DNA of 64,000 bases, taken from assembly GCF_002368335.1 (NCBI RefSeq), contig NZ_AP018288.1:6639221-6703220 (forward strand), in the 5' to 3' direction. Shown piece after piece: positions 1 through 8,157 of this stretch; positions within the stretch are counted from its first letter, which is position 1; each line of letters begins with the position of its first letter. A program made the translations under genes and the position numbers. The notes below the pieces were generated by a model. The model was not told where the DNA came from. It searched no databases and saw only the letters and a program-made list of their open reading frames with translations. The stretch is from Nostoc sp. NIES-4103 (lineage in GTDB: Bacteria; Cyanobacteriota; Cyanobacteriia; Cyanobacteriales; Nostocaceae).

Positions 1-852
1 AGATGGATTTTGAATCCAACCAAATTGCCAATTCTGGGCACCAACTGCAATTTGCATGACCATGTTTAACCAACCTTGCCAATCAAATCCTAGGGATGGT
101 CGCCATCCCTTTTGTGCTTCAATAAAAGCCAAGGGGTTGTGAAAACGAATCGCACAATATAAACTAAACAAAATTAGCCCAGCAGCACTAGCTAAAGCAG
201 CAATATAGGCAATGGGTGGTCTACGTTGTTTCCAAGCTGCGATCGCAAACGCCGGGATGAGTGCCATACCTGTAGGACGAGTTGCTGTGGCCATTGCACC
301 CCAAAAAGCAGTTCGGCCGTACTGGTTTTGATCAAAAGCCCGCAAAGCAGCTGTACTCGCAAACAAATACAATCCCTCTGTGTAAATCACTCCTGTAAAC
401 ATAGCCGATGGATACAAGCAAACCACACCACTAGCCCACTGCGCTATTGTGATGCCATAATGCTCTTTTGTCCAAAAGTACAAATAGTTAAGTGCTGCCA
501 AAAATGCCAGGTTGTTTACCAACAGTCCTGCTAGTTCAAAAGGCAAGCCCAACTTCATTAAAACCCAGATGCTGAGGGGAAATAAGGGAAAGAAAGCTAA
601 ATTATGTTGTTTACTGTCATTGACAAATTCATACCCAACAGTAGCGATCGCCCGATAATGCATACTATCCCACGCATCAAAAACTTTCCAACCAAAGTCA
701 GGCATAGTTCCGGCTGCTGGTAAAGGTAAGTTTGGCGCAACCAGCAACATAGCTGTCCAAATCAATATTCGGCTGAGAAACCACATTGCTGTGGGAAACA
801 GGAAATCATTTTTCCATAAGAATTTTGTTATAAATATTTGAGCTTTATCCAT
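1..852 (-). CDS. Membrane mannosyltransferase, PIG-V/GT76-like (3' end outside window)
   Basis: The frame is open from an ATG at 852 to the left edge: 284 codons without a stop, so the C-terminus is missing. The translation is strongly hydrophobic with several membrane spans. After the first span it carries a motif, around residues 55-70 (FDAWDSMHYRAIATVGYE), that resembles the WD..HY..IA..GY signature of the PIG-V/GPI-mannosyltransferase-II family of polyprenyl-phosphate-mannose-dependent enzymes. Bacterial members are thought to mannosylate lipids or surface glycans at the membrane, but the acceptor here is unknown. It is transcribed away from dxr and stands alone in the visible DNA. The family call rests on that motif and the membrane topology. 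Confidence 0.75.
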   Translation of the reverse strand, partial: MDKAQIFITKFLWKNDFLFPTAMWFLSRILIWTAMLLVAPNLPLPAAGTMPDFGWKVFDAWDSMHYRAIATVGYEFVNDSKQHNLAFFPLFPLSIWVLMKLGLPFELAGLLVNNLAFLAALNYLYFWTKEHYGITIAQWASGVVCLYPSAMFTGVIYTEGLYLFASTAALRAFDQNQYGRTAFWGAMATATRPTGMALIPAFAIAAWKQRRPPIAYIAALASAAGLILFSLYCAIRFHNPLAFIEAQKGWRPSLGFDWQGWLNMVMQIAVGAQNWQFGWIQNPS

Positions 853-1101
853 AGGCTTGGGCGTTAATATTATCTCCTTTATGCATCCTTTTACCTATGG
901 TTGCGTCACTGTCAGGTTTTAGTAACATTCCCCACATCCATCACACGAAAAAACCAGCAAACAACCTAACATTTGCATAACCAGATGACAAGTTATACAA
1001 ATGTTAAGTAGTCACTATTAACTTTTTATTGCCAAATGACTAAGCATTTACAATTATATATCTAGTATTTGTATACATATTTCTTATATAAATAATTATA
1101 T
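853..1101. other. AT-rich intergenic DNA upstream of the mannosyltransferase
   Basis: This stretch is AT-rich and must contain the leftward promoter of the mannosyltransferase. No ORF of note, tRNA or clear hairpin was seen. It ends at a MITE-like element at 1102. Confidence 0.4.
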
Positions 1102-1425
1102 TAACCTGAGTTCGGGATAAGCCCAAACCATTATTCTATCGTTGGTCGAAACTCCTAAAATTTACGCAAAATATCTCTCAAACTCTCATAACTCTGTGTT
1201 CTCTGTGCCTCTGTGAGTCCAGTCCCCGTCTTGGTGAGGCAGCCCCCGACAGGAGCGGTTCCCGGCGTTAGCGCAGCGTTAGCGAGTCTTCGAGCGTCTG
1301 GGGGACTGCCGAACCCGAAGGGCTTCTGCCGAGATGGGGAACTGGCGTTAGCGTAGCGTTAGCGAGCTTGCGAGCGTCACCCGAAGGGCGGTTCGATAAA
1401 ATCTTTTTAACCCGAACTGAGGTTA
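1102..1425. repeat. MITE-like element, copy 1, carrying an internal insertion
   Basis: The ends are inverted repeats: TAACCTGAGTTCGGGATAAG at the left and the complement of TTAACCCGAACTGAGGTTA at the right. The left ~115 bp and the extreme right end match the 150-bp element at 39069-39218. Copy 1 is longer because about 175 bp of GC-rich sequence sits inside it (about 1219-1393). That insert holds two 35-bp near-identical direct repeats at 1264-1298 and 1344-1378, built on GGCGTTAGCG. There is no coding capacity. TA lies at both borders, compatible with a TA-duplicating transposase, but this is not proven. Confidence 0.75.
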
Positions 1426-1499
1426 TATTATTGTATTTTTAGTAATCGATGGCTAGTGCAGCAAGAAAGTACTTGATACTGAGGCGCGGAGTTACTATT

Positions 1500-1558
1500 T
1501 TCCCCCTCATCCCCTCATCCCACCATCTCCCCATCTCCCTCATCCCCCTCATCCCCTA
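1500..1558. repeat. Short tandem repeat (CCCCTCATC-type)
   Basis: Degenerate tandem units of the type CCCCTCATC/CCCCATCTC lie about 75 bp before dxr. Such short tandemly repeated sequences are common in heterocystous cyanobacterial intergenic DNA. No function is visible. Confidence 0.7.
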
Positions 1559-1632
1559 ATATGGCGATCGCTCTTATCAATGAGTCCCAACCAATTTATA
1601 GTGAAAGTTATCTATAGATTCTAAAAAAAATT

Positions 1633-2829
1633 GTGAAAGCTATTACTCTTCTTGGTTCCACTGGTTCAATTGGTACTCAGACTTTAGATATTGTCAGCCA
1701 TCACCCAGATCAATTTCGGATTGTGGGATTGGCAGCTGGGCACAATGTAGAGATGTTGGCAGCCCAGATTAGACAGTTTCGGCCGAAAATAGCAGCGATT
1801 TACTCAGAAGAGAAATTGCCAATTCTCACTGAAGCTATAAAAGACCTTGATCCCCAACCTATTTTACTGGCTGGTAATGCTGGAGTCATCGAAGTCGCCC
1901 GTTACAGCGATGCCGAAACAGTTGTGACTGGTATCGTTGGTTGTGCTGGGTTGTTACCTACCATCGCTGCTATTGAAGCTGGTAAAGATATCGCTTTAGC
2001 TAATAAAGAAACCCTCATCGCTGGGGGGCCTGTGGTTTTACCTTTAGTGGAAAAACACGGTGTAAAACTATTACCCGCTGATTCAGAACATTCTGCAATC
2101 TTTCAGTGTCTTCAAGGTGTGCCAAAAGGCGGTTTGCGAAGGATTTTATTGACTGCTTCTGGTGGGGCTTTTCGAGATTGGGATGTAGAAAAGTTATCAG
2201 AAGTCACAGTTGCCGATGCCCTTAAGCATCCTAATTGGTCAATGGGGCGTAAAATTACAGTTGACTCCGCCACTTTGATGAATAAAGGACTGGAAGTTAT
2301 TGAAGCTCACTTTTTATTTGGTTTGAATTACGAAGATATCGAAATTGTCATTCATCCCCAAAGCATTATTCACTCTTTGATTGAGTTGCAAGATACTTCA
2401 GTTTTAGCCCAACTTGGTTGGCCTGATATGCGCTTACCCCTACTTTATGCATTATCTTGGCCTGACCGCATCTATACTAATTGGGAACGGTTGGATTTGG
2501 TGAAAGCAGGAAATTTAACTTTCCGGGAACCAGATCACCAAAAGTATCCTTGTATGCAGTTAGCTTATAGTGCGGGTAGGGCTGGTGGATCAATGCCAGC
2601 TGTGTTGAATGCCGCTAATGAACAAGCTGTGGCGTTATTTTTAGAAGAAAAAATTCAATTTTTAGATATTCCCAAGTGTATCGAATTTGTCTGCGATCGC
2701 CATCAAAATGATAACTGTGCAAATCCCTCTTTAGATGACATTTTGGCAGCAGATAAATGGGCAAGACAAGAAGTTTTAACAGCAACTAAAAAGCTAGCAA
2801 CTCTTTCACCCATTATTTCTCTGCGCTAA
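1633..2829 (+). CDS. dxr: 1-deoxy-D-xylulose 5-phosphate reductoisomerase
   Basis: This enzyme makes 2-C-methyl-D-erythritol 4-phosphate, the second step of the MEP isoprenoid pathway that feeds carotenoids, phytol and quinones. The 398-residue length is normal. The N-terminus has the NADPH-binding motif GSTGSIGTQTLD (residues 8-19). The metal and substrate region PADSEHSAIFQ lies near residue 150, and the flexible-loop motif NWSMGRKITVDSATLMNK near residue 200. Translation starts at a GTG (1633), because the NADPH motif must follow within a few residues. It appears monocistronic. A weak hairpin just downstream may end the transcript. Confidence 0.97.
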   Translation: MKAITLLGSTGSIGTQTLDIVSHHPDQFRIVGLAAGHNVEMLAAQIRQFRPKIAAIYSEEKLPILTEAIKDLDPQPILLAGNAGVIEVARYSDAETVVTGIVGCAGLLPTIAAIEAGKDIALANKETLIAGGPVVLPLVEKHGVKLLPADSEHSAIFQCLQGVPKGGLRRILLTASGGAFRDWDVEKLSEVTVADALKHPNWSMGRKITVDSATLMNKGLEVIEAHFLFGLNYEDIEIVIHPQSIIHSLIELQDTSVLAQLGWPDMRLPLLYALSWPDRIYTNWERLDLVKAGNLTFREPDHQKYPCMQLAYSAGRAGGSMPAVLNAANEQAVALFLEEKIQFLDIPKCIEFVCDRHQNDNCANPSLDDILAADKWARQEVLTATKKLATLSPIISLR

Positions 2830-2855
2830 AAAGCTACTGAGTATCAAAATACTGA

Positions 2856-2886
2856 TGAGGATGGTGTAATCATTTCGCCACCCTCA
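2856..2886 (+). terminator. Possible dxr terminator hairpin
   Basis: An imperfect inverted repeat (TGAGGATGGTG paired with GCCACCCTCA) lies 27 bp after the dxr stop. The following bases are AT-rich but not a clean U-run, so the call is tentative. Confidence 0.35.
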
Positions 2887-3174
2887 CTATATCTATTTTA
2901 GAGAAATTTATATTTTCTATATATCTCTCAAAAAATAAAAATATTTTCAGTAATTTTTCTATAAAAGTCTTATAATTCACAAATTTTGGTGTCAAATTAT
3001 GGTATGGTACAAAAACGGCAGTTACTAAAAAATCTACCAACATATTCCAATACATAGTAATTCTTATAACTTGGGTGAAACAGCTTTTGCGCCAGTAATT
3101 GTTAAGTGCATGAAATTATCCCTTTTTAAATAAAACCCTCTTACATAAGAGTGATTCTTAAGGAATTGGTCTTT
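2887..3174. other. AT-rich gap between dxr and the small membrane protein
   Basis: This AT-rich stretch has no repeat, RNA gene or credible ORF that I could see. It presumably holds the promoter of the downstream small gene. Confidence 0.4.
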
Positions 3175-3372
3175 ATGATTCCTACCCTTATTGTTGCTTG
3201 GATCGTATTTGTAATATTGTGGAAGATACTGAAAACCACTGTGAGCTATGCCTTGACTATTGCTGCGATTCTCGTATTATTAAACGTTGGTTTTGGCATT
3301 ACACCGCAAGACATTTGGCATCAAATAATCCAATTTGCTCAAACTGTGACGCAGATCAGCGGCGGTAAATGA
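3175..3372 (+). CDS. Small conserved-type membrane protein, unknown function
   Basis: The reading frame opens with a GTG at 3151, but the ATG at 3175 gives a compact 65-residue protein starting MIPTLIVAWIVF and is preferred. The chain has two hydrophobic stretches (roughly residues 2-20 and 26-43), followed by a short amphipathic tail with GITPQDIWHQII. No enzymatic motif is present. It looks like a small thylakoid or plasma-membrane protein. I do not recognise a named family and assign no function. It lies alone, 380 bp before the CyanoP gene. Confidence 0.6.
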   Translation: MIPTLIVAWIVFVILWKILKTTVSYALTIAAILVLLNVGFGITPQDIWHQIIQFAQTVTQISGGK

Positions 3373-3752
3373 TAAAAGTGAAAGTTGTAGTGGAAATTCA
3401 TGAATAGCCTCTACCTGAATTAAAGTGCAACGATAGAATTGCTCAGGAAACTCCAAAAATAAATTATTCCAGTTAAAGTTGCTCACTGATGACTATTGAC
3501 TGTGAACATGGGTGTGTTTTTTTATTTGGAAGTCCCTATACTCAGTTGCAGTTTGACCTAGTACGATTTGTTTCCCTCTGCTCCCCTGTGCCCCTAATCC
3601 CCACCTATCTAGTCATGGGGGTTCCGAGTTCCCTATCTCCTTTTCCCCCTATCTCACCATCTCCTCATCCGCAATTGCCCGCTTGATGGGACAATGTAAA
3701 CGATAAATGATGCTTAGCTTTCATTGCTCCCAGCCCAAAGGAATCTGTAAAA
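3373..3752. other. Intergenic stretch with pyrimidine-rich short repeats
   Basis: It holds degenerate CCCCTNNTCC-type short repeats on the + strand (about 3570-3680). A ribosome-binding site for the next gene (AAAGGAAT, about 3737-3744) lies at its right end. ORFs crossing it have repeat-derived composition and are not credible genes. Confidence 0.5.
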
Positions 3753-4298
3753 ATGTGGAAACGAATTGTATTTATTTTACTACTGGTATTGAGTGTCAGC
3801 CTGAGTAATCCTGGTGTAGCTGCTGCGGCTGGATTTAAAAGTTTTGTCGATACTACTGATGGTTATGAGTTTTTGTATCCTAATGGCTGGTTGCAGGTAA
3901 AAGTTGCTAATGGCCCTGATGTGGTATTCCACGATTTGATTGAAGTATCTGAAAATGTATCTGTGGTTATTAGTCCAGTTCCAGATGGCAAAACTTTGGC
4001 AGAACTAGGAGCGCCAACAGAAGTAGGGTATAAACTAGGAAAAGCCGCTCTTGCTCCTCCGGATTCTGGGCGCACAGCCGAATTAGTGAACGCGCTTGAG
4101 CGAGAATCTAAAGGCAAAACATACTACATTTTAGAGTATTTGGTGAAACTTCCGAATCAGCAACAACGGCACAACATTGCTAGCGTTGCCGTTAGCCGTG
4201 GCAAACTTTTTACCTTTAACGCTTCGATACCTGAAAAACGTTGGCAGAGAGTTAAACGGACTATGGAAGATGTTGTAAATTCTTTTTCTGTTTACTAG
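3753..4298 (+). CDS. psbP: PsbP-domain protein (CyanoP-type photosystem II protein)
   Basis: The product is 181 residues. It begins with a signal-peptide-like N-terminus (WKRIVFILLLVLSVSL, then an Ala-rich cleavage region near residues 23-27). A PsbP/Mog1-type domain follows, with DGYEFLYPNGW near residue 39 and VVFHDLIEVSENVSVVISPV near residues 58-77. Cyanobacterial PsbP homologues sit on the lumenal side of photosystem II and act in assembly or stability. Synechocystis CyanoP is described as a lipoprotein, but I see no cysteine lipobox here, so this copy may be cleaved by ordinary signal peptidase. The start is supported by AAAGGAAT upstream. It is followed by maf on the same strand. Confidence 0.88.
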   Translation: MWKRIVFILLLVLSVSLSNPGVAAAAGFKSFVDTTDGYEFLYPNGWLQVKVANGPDVVFHDLIEVSENVSVVISPVPDGKTLAELGAPTEVGYKLGKAALAPPDSGRTAELVNALERESKGKTYYILEYLVKLPNQQQRHNIASVAVSRGKLFTFNASIPEKRWQRVKRTMEDVVNSFSVY

Positions 4299-4377
4299 TC
4301 AGTTGTCAGTTGTCAGTTGTTATTTCCCCCATCCCCTACTCCTCTGCTCCCCTGCTCCCCTGCTCCCCCACTTCTCT
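4299..4377. repeat. Short tandem repeats between psbP and maf
   Basis: CAGTTGT heptamers (about 4300-4320) are followed by CCCCTGCTCC-type units. An ATG-free upstream extension of the maf frame reads through these repeats and was not accepted as coding. Confidence 0.75.
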
Positions 4378-4971
4378 ATGGGTATTCCAACCTTTGTACT
4401 TGCCTCTGCTTCCCCTGCACGGCTTCGCTTGCTGCAAACTGTTGGTATTGAACCGATAGTTAAACCTAGTGATTTCGATGAGTCGCAAATTCAACTCACT
4501 GATCCTGCACAGCTAGTGCAAACCCTTGCCCAACACAAAGCAGAAACTGTTGCTTCCCAGTTTGAATCAGCTTTAATTATGGGCTGTGATTCAGTTTTAG
4601 CGGTCAATGGTGAGATTCATGGTAAGCCAGTGGATGCCTCGGAAGCGATCGCTCGCTGGCAAGGAATGCAAGGTAACTTCGGAGACTTATACACTGGACA
4701 TGTACTGATTGACCTTTCCCAAAACCGCACCATAGTAAAATGCCAAGTCACAAGAGTTTATTTTGCTGCAATGAGCGATCGCGCTATTAAAGCTTATGTT
4801 GCCACAGGCGAACCCCTCAAGTGTGCTGGTGCTTTCGCCCTTGAAGGTTTTGGTAGTCTATTTGTGGAAAAAATCGCAGGTTGTCACAGCAATGTTATTG
4901 GACTAAGTTTACCTCTGCTAAGGCAAATGCTAGCGGAACTAGGATACGATGTCACCGATTTTTGGCAATAA
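4378..4971 (+). CDS. maf: Maf-family nucleoside triphosphate pyrophosphatase
   Basis: Maf/YhdE/YceF proteins hydrolyse non-canonical or bulk nucleoside triphosphates to monophosphates and pyrophosphate, acting as house-cleaning enzymes linked to septation. The protein begins MGIPTFVLASASPARLRLL, the family's N-terminal phosphate-binding signature (S-x-S-x-x-R). It carries the catalytic aspartate in MGCDSVLAVNG near residue 70 and reaches a normal 197 residues. The same frame extends upstream to 4303, but those codons translate CAGTTGT and CTGCTCC tandem repeats, so the ATG at 4378 is taken as the true start. It lies just downstream of psbP. Confidence 0.93.
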   Translation: MGIPTFVLASASPARLRLLQTVGIEPIVKPSDFDESQIQLTDPAQLVQTLAQHKAETVASQFESALIMGCDSVLAVNGEIHGKPVDASEAIARWQGMQGNFGDLYTGHVLIDLSQNRTIVKCQVTRVYFAAMSDRAIKAYVATGEPLKCAGAFALEGFGSLFVEKIAGCHSNVIGLSLPLLRQMLAELGYDVTDFWQ

Positions 4972-5035
4972 CTATGTTGACTGATAACTGTCATCGGTTA
5001 TCAGTCATCAGTTAACGACCTTAAATGTGTTTTAC

Positions 5036-5542
5036 TTATCCTGGAAGTTGCTTTTTGATTGCTTCCAAAGAAGCCCAGCGGTTATCAACAGGCTGATCTG
5101 AACTCTCAGTATCACTTGTTAAAATACCAGGACAATTTAGATCACACAGTTGGCGCTGAGGCAATTCTAAACACATCTGCTCATACAACCATTCGGTGGG
5201 ATAAAAATAACCATCAGGTAATAAGGTTTCTACTAAATCTTCCATAGCCACTTCCCTTTCTAAAGGCAAGTCATTAGTTTGATTAGCGGTTTCATCTAAC
5301 CAGATGATTTCCTTAGTATCAACCGTCAAACGATGATTATACTGCTGCAAGCAGCGGTTACAAGTACAAGTAATAATTGCCTCTGCTTGACCGGACACTT
5401 CCAGGTAATTGCCATGATGCTGGACGCGGACGCGGCCGCGAACTGGTGTCAACGTTTCCAGACCAGGCAGAAACTCTTTAACCTGAATTTCCTCTGTCCG
5501 CTCCGGGGCTTTGGTTAGCTGCGGAATATAAATTGCGTCCAT
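5036..5542 (-). CDS. yceD: YceD family protein (DUF177)
   Basis: This is a 168-residue protein with the DUF177 hallmark: an acidic N-terminal segment, a beta-rich centre, and a cysteine pair in ITCTCNRCLQQY near residues 57-69. A second Cys cluster (ELPQRQLCDLNCPG) lies near the C-terminus and may bind metal. YceD proteins act in 23S rRNA accumulation or ribosome assembly in bacteria and plastids. In many bacteria the gene precedes rpmF, but here it follows khpB on the same strand after a 340-bp gap. The start at 5542 gives the expected MDAIYIPQL beginning. Confidence 0.88.
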   Translation of the reverse strand: MDAIYIPQLTKAPERTEEIQVKEFLPGLETLTPVRGRVRVQHHGNYLEVSGQAEAIITCTCNRCLQQYNHRLTVDTKEIIWLDETANQTNDLPLEREVAMEDLVETLLPDGYFYPTEWLYEQMCLELPQRQLCDLNCPGILTSDTESSDQPVDNRWASLEAIKKQLPG

Positions 5543-5785
5543 AGGATTTGTGAGATATGCTCACGAAAATTTATGTTTTTACTGATGACCGCTGACTGTT
5601 AACTGTCAACAGGAAGTTAGAAAAATTACTATGGGTTACCGTTTATTTGTCAGCCCTGTAGTCTAATTTTTAAGGACAACAGTCATTCTGAAGTTTTATG
5701 AGTTATGGGCTGTAAGCTATAAATTTTTACTTAATTCCTAAATTCTCACAACGAACTTGTACTGTTATTCTAAACTCCTAACTCC

Positions 5786-5852
5786 TGTACGGGCGGGTTT
5801 AGCCGACATATCTTGCTACCAACTGAGTAAATTTATAAAACCCGCCCCTACA
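5786..5852. repeat. Small inverted-repeat element (GGGCGGGTTT palindrome)
   Basis: A 67-bp unit is bounded by TGTACGGGCGGGTTT and, inverted, AAACCCGCCCCTACA (14 of 15 complementary). It has no ORF and resembles the small palindromic intergenic repeats typical of Nostocales. The rest of the 5543-5882 gap is AT-rich with nothing else seen. Confidence 0.65.
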
Positions 5853-5882
5853 ACTCCTAACTCTCAACATTTAACTCCTAAC

Positions 5883-6398
5883 TCATTCAAACGAAGCCGG
5901 ACGCACGACTAAATGACGATGCGGCTCTTTGCCACGACTGAAGGTTTCCAAATCTCTAAAGTCTTTCAAGAAGGTATGGACTTGACGACGTTCAGCTGAA
6001 CTGAGAGATTTAATTTCCACTTCTTGACCAAAAGAGCGCACTTGCTCAGCAGCGGCTTCTGCTAATGAGCGAATTTCTGCTTGTCTTTTAAGACGATAAC
6101 CATTCAATTCAATGGTGTAAGAAGCTTGACCTTCCTGTGGTTGACTCAGGTTTAAAATGGAATTAGCTAGATACTGAATTGCATCTAGCACAGAGCCATC
6201 AGGGCCAATCAGAACTTGAATTTGTTGTGGTGTCAAGTTGGTTTCATCAATGGTCAACCAATAGTTATCTGGTTCTTGGGAATCACCGTCTTGAGATTGG
6301 GCAGCTTCTAAATTACCCTGAATCTCAGCGGATATCCCAGTGAGTTGCAGCAGTGTTTTTAACCACTGCTGACCTCGTTGCATGGGACTGTCACTCAT
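5883..6398 (-). CDS. khpB: KhpB/Jag-type RNA-binding protein (KH + R3H)
   Basis: This is a 171-residue single-stranded nucleic-acid-binding protein. The central KH-II-like segment runs from about residues 45 to 110, with the loop IGPDGSVLDAIQYLAN. The C-terminal R3H domain follows, with RQVHTFLKDF and then GKEPHRHLVVRP near the end. Jag/EloR/KhpB proteins are coupled to YidC in many bacteria and influence translation, cell elongation or membrane insertion. Only 3 bp separate it from the upstream yidC stop, so the two are probably co-transcribed. The N-terminal Jag domain of Firmicutes is absent, as usual in cyanobacteria. Confidence 0.92.
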   Translation of the reverse strand: MSDSPMQRGQQWLKTLLQLTGISAEIQGNLEAAQSQDGDSQEPDNYWLTIDETNLTPQQIQVLIGPDGSVLDAIQYLANSILNLSQPQEGQASYTIELNGYRLKRQAEIRSLAEAAAEQVRSFGQEVEIKSLSSAERRQVHTFLKDFRDLETFSRGKEPHRHLVVRPASFE

Positions 6399-6401
6399 CT
6401 A

Positions 6402-7547
6402 TCAACCTGTAGTCTTTTTCTTAGAACTTTTTGGTTCAAAGGGTAGCGCCTTTTGTTCTGCGGTTGCTGCTTCTTTCTCTTGGGTAGCTACGATTTTTTG
6501 GAGTTCTTCTGGTAGAGGTTCGCGGGAAAGTATATAGGTTTGGGCGGTCTGGAAAATGTTTCCAATCACCATATACATCAATACCCCAGCAGGTAGAGGG
6601 AAGAACAAAAACATCCCAGAAAATATAACTGGGGTGATTTTGTTAACCGTATCCTGTTGTGGGTTGCCACCACTGGAATTTTGCCCGGAAAGCGCTTGGC
6701 TGACATAAAGGCTTATTCCAAAGAATACTATCATTGCCACGATATCCCAGTGGATAGTGCCATCGGGATCTTGGGCACCAACCCTTCCTAAAGCATCAAT
6801 GAACAAGAATCCCTTATCGGCTGCTAGACCTGGGATAGTGCCTTGAAGAGTCACATCTCCTGGTTGTAGGGCTTCTATATTACCCTCTGCATCGATTTTG
6901 ATTCGATCTTCGCCTTTGATCACCTTCCATTGAGGAATTAACTTGTTATCAGGATGTTCTGCTAAAAGCACCTGAAATGGTTTGCCTTCAAGGGTCTGAT
7001 ATTGTATCTTGGTGTGTTCTCCCACGGCTAATTTGTTGCCGCTAGGAAGGATGGCAGTTACCGGAATATGCTCCCCATCAGCAACGTAGATGTTTTGGGG
7101 AGGAGTAGCAAAAGCTTGGGGTTGAATTCGTTCGATTTGTTCAGCAGGAAAGACTTGCAGGTTGACAGAGTAGTTCACTCCGGCAAAAGGCGAACCCCGC
7201 AAAGTGGCAAATAGCGCTAGCAGAACTGGCATTTGCAATAGCAGTGGTAAACATCCTGCTAGTGGGTTGCCAAATTCCTTTTGGACATTGACCATTTCCT
7301 CTTGCTGCTTCTGCGGATCGTCTTTATAACGCTCTTTGATTTCTGCCATCCGCTTTTGCATCAGAGGTTGCACAATTCGCATCCGCCGCATATTGCGAAT
7401 TGAACCAGCACTCAGGGGATAGAGCGCGAAGCGGATTATCAAAGTCAAGGCAACGATCGCCAATCCATAGCTAGGCACAATGCTATAGAAAAAATCTATG
7501 ATTGGCAGCATTACGTTGTTCGAGAGAAACCCGATACCAAAATCCAT
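6402..7547 (-). CDS. yidC: Membrane protein insertase YidC/Oxa1/Alb3
   Basis: YidC inserts and folds proteins in the plasma and thylakoid membranes, alone or with SecYEG. The protein has 381 residues. A first membrane span precedes the conserved cytoplasmic hairpin (MRRMRIVQPLMQKRMAEIK, about residues 54-72). Next come GCLPLLLQMPVLLALF near residue 98, a lumenal or periplasmic insertion of about 120 residues, two further spans, and a basic Lys-rich tail ending KSSKKKTTG. Strongly basic residues sit in the predicted insertase groove region. It belongs to the conserved rpmH-rnpA-(PH)-yidC-khpB block, but a 217-bp repeat-containing gap separates it from the PH gene. Confidence 0.97.
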   Translation of the reverse strand: MDFGIGFLSNNVMLPIIDFFYSIVPSYGLAIVALTLIIRFALYPLSAGSIRNMRRMRIVQPLMQKRMAEIKERYKDDPQKQQEEMVNVQKEFGNPLAGCLPLLLQMPVLLALFATLRGSPFAGVNYSVNLQVFPAEQIERIQPQAFATPPQNIYVADGEHIPVTAILPSGNKLAVGEHTKIQYQTLEGKPFQVLLAEHPDNKLIPQWKVIKGEDRIKIDAEGNIEALQPGDVTLQGTIPGLAADKGFLFIDALGRVGAQDPDGTIHWDIVAMIVFFGISLYVSQALSGQNSSGGNPQQDTVNKITPVIFSGMFLFFPLPAGVLMYMVIGNIFQTAQTYILSREPLPEELQKIVATQEKEAATAEQKALPFEPKSSKKKTTG

Positions 7548-7654
7548 TATTCTGAATTCAACCTGAGGTACTGTAAACTGAACTGAATCTAATTTATCTA
7601 AATCAAGATTAGTCTGCGACTATCCTACGCTACGGATAGCCGCACTTTCTAAAA

Positions 7655-7760
7655 TGGGAATTGGGAATTGGGAATTGGGCATTGGGAATTGGGCATTGGG
7701 AATGTTCTCCCTCATCCCCCTCATCCCCCTCATCTCCCCATCCCCCCATCTTTCGATCTC
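7655..7760. repeat. Short tandem repeats between the PH protein and yidC
   Basis: GGGAATT/GGGCATT heptamers (about 7655-7702) are followed by CCCTCATCC and CCCCATC units. Both strands carry repeat-derived ORFs here that I do not accept as genes. The array lies inside an otherwise compact leftward gene block. Confidence 0.8.
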
Positions 7761-7764
7761 CCCA

Positions 7765-8157
7765 TCAATTGTTGGCAGCACCGCTATATTGGGGATTTTT
7801 GGCGGTGACTTTTTCGTTGATGTAGTCATATACTTCTCGAAATTTGGGAACAGCCCGCATTTCCAGACGACTACCATTTTTCAGGGTTAGAACCATATCT
7901 CCCCAAATGCCAACACCACGGGGCACTTTGACAACTTTGACAATTTCTGAGTAAATTACGTCAGTGCGATCGCGTCCCATCCAACCGCCCATCACGGTGA
8001 CACGGCGGTCTGTGATGCGGAAACGCAACCACAGCGCCCTGACAATCGCCCCTACTGTCAATGGTATGCCCACGACTGTTAACCCAATTAATAGGTTGAG
8101 AATCAAATCCCCAACGTGAGGGCCGCCTTCATAAAAAATTTCTTCACGAATGCCCAT
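7765..8157 (-). CDS. PH-domain (bPH/DUF304-like) membrane protein
   Basis: This 130-residue protein has an N-terminal hydrophobic segment (about residues 18-42), then a bacterial pleckstrin-homology-like fold (RFRITDRRVTVMGGWMGR... through FREVYDYINEKV). It sits between rnpA and yidC, its usual cyanobacterial position, and overlaps the 3' end of rnpA by 14 bp, indicating translational coupling. The role is unknown. The location suggests a link to the YidC insertase or to membrane assembly, which is inference. The predicted start at 8157 is the only one that keeps the full membrane span. Confidence 0.82.
   Translation of the reverse strand: MGIREEIFYEGGPHVGDLILNLLIGLTVVGIPLTVGAIVRALWLRFRITDRRVTVMGGWMGRDRTDVIYSEIVKVVKVPRGVGIWGDMVLTLKNGSRLEMRAVPKFREVYDYINEKVTAKNPQYSGAANN

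Noticed and set aside
226..534. 102-codon + frame, Cys/Ser/His-rich
   Set aside because: It is the antisense shadow of the membrane mannosyltransferase, which has clear family motifs on the other strand.
2870..3055. 61-codon minus frame
   Set aside because: Very AT-rich, overlaps the putative dxr terminator and shows no domain or ribosome-binding site.
3489..3686. 65-codon + frame rich in Ser and Pro
   Set aside because: Composition comes from CCCCTNNTCC short repeats.
7620..7890. Frames on both strands across the yidC-PH spacer
   Set aside because: Both translate GGGAATT and CCCTCATCC tandem repeats.
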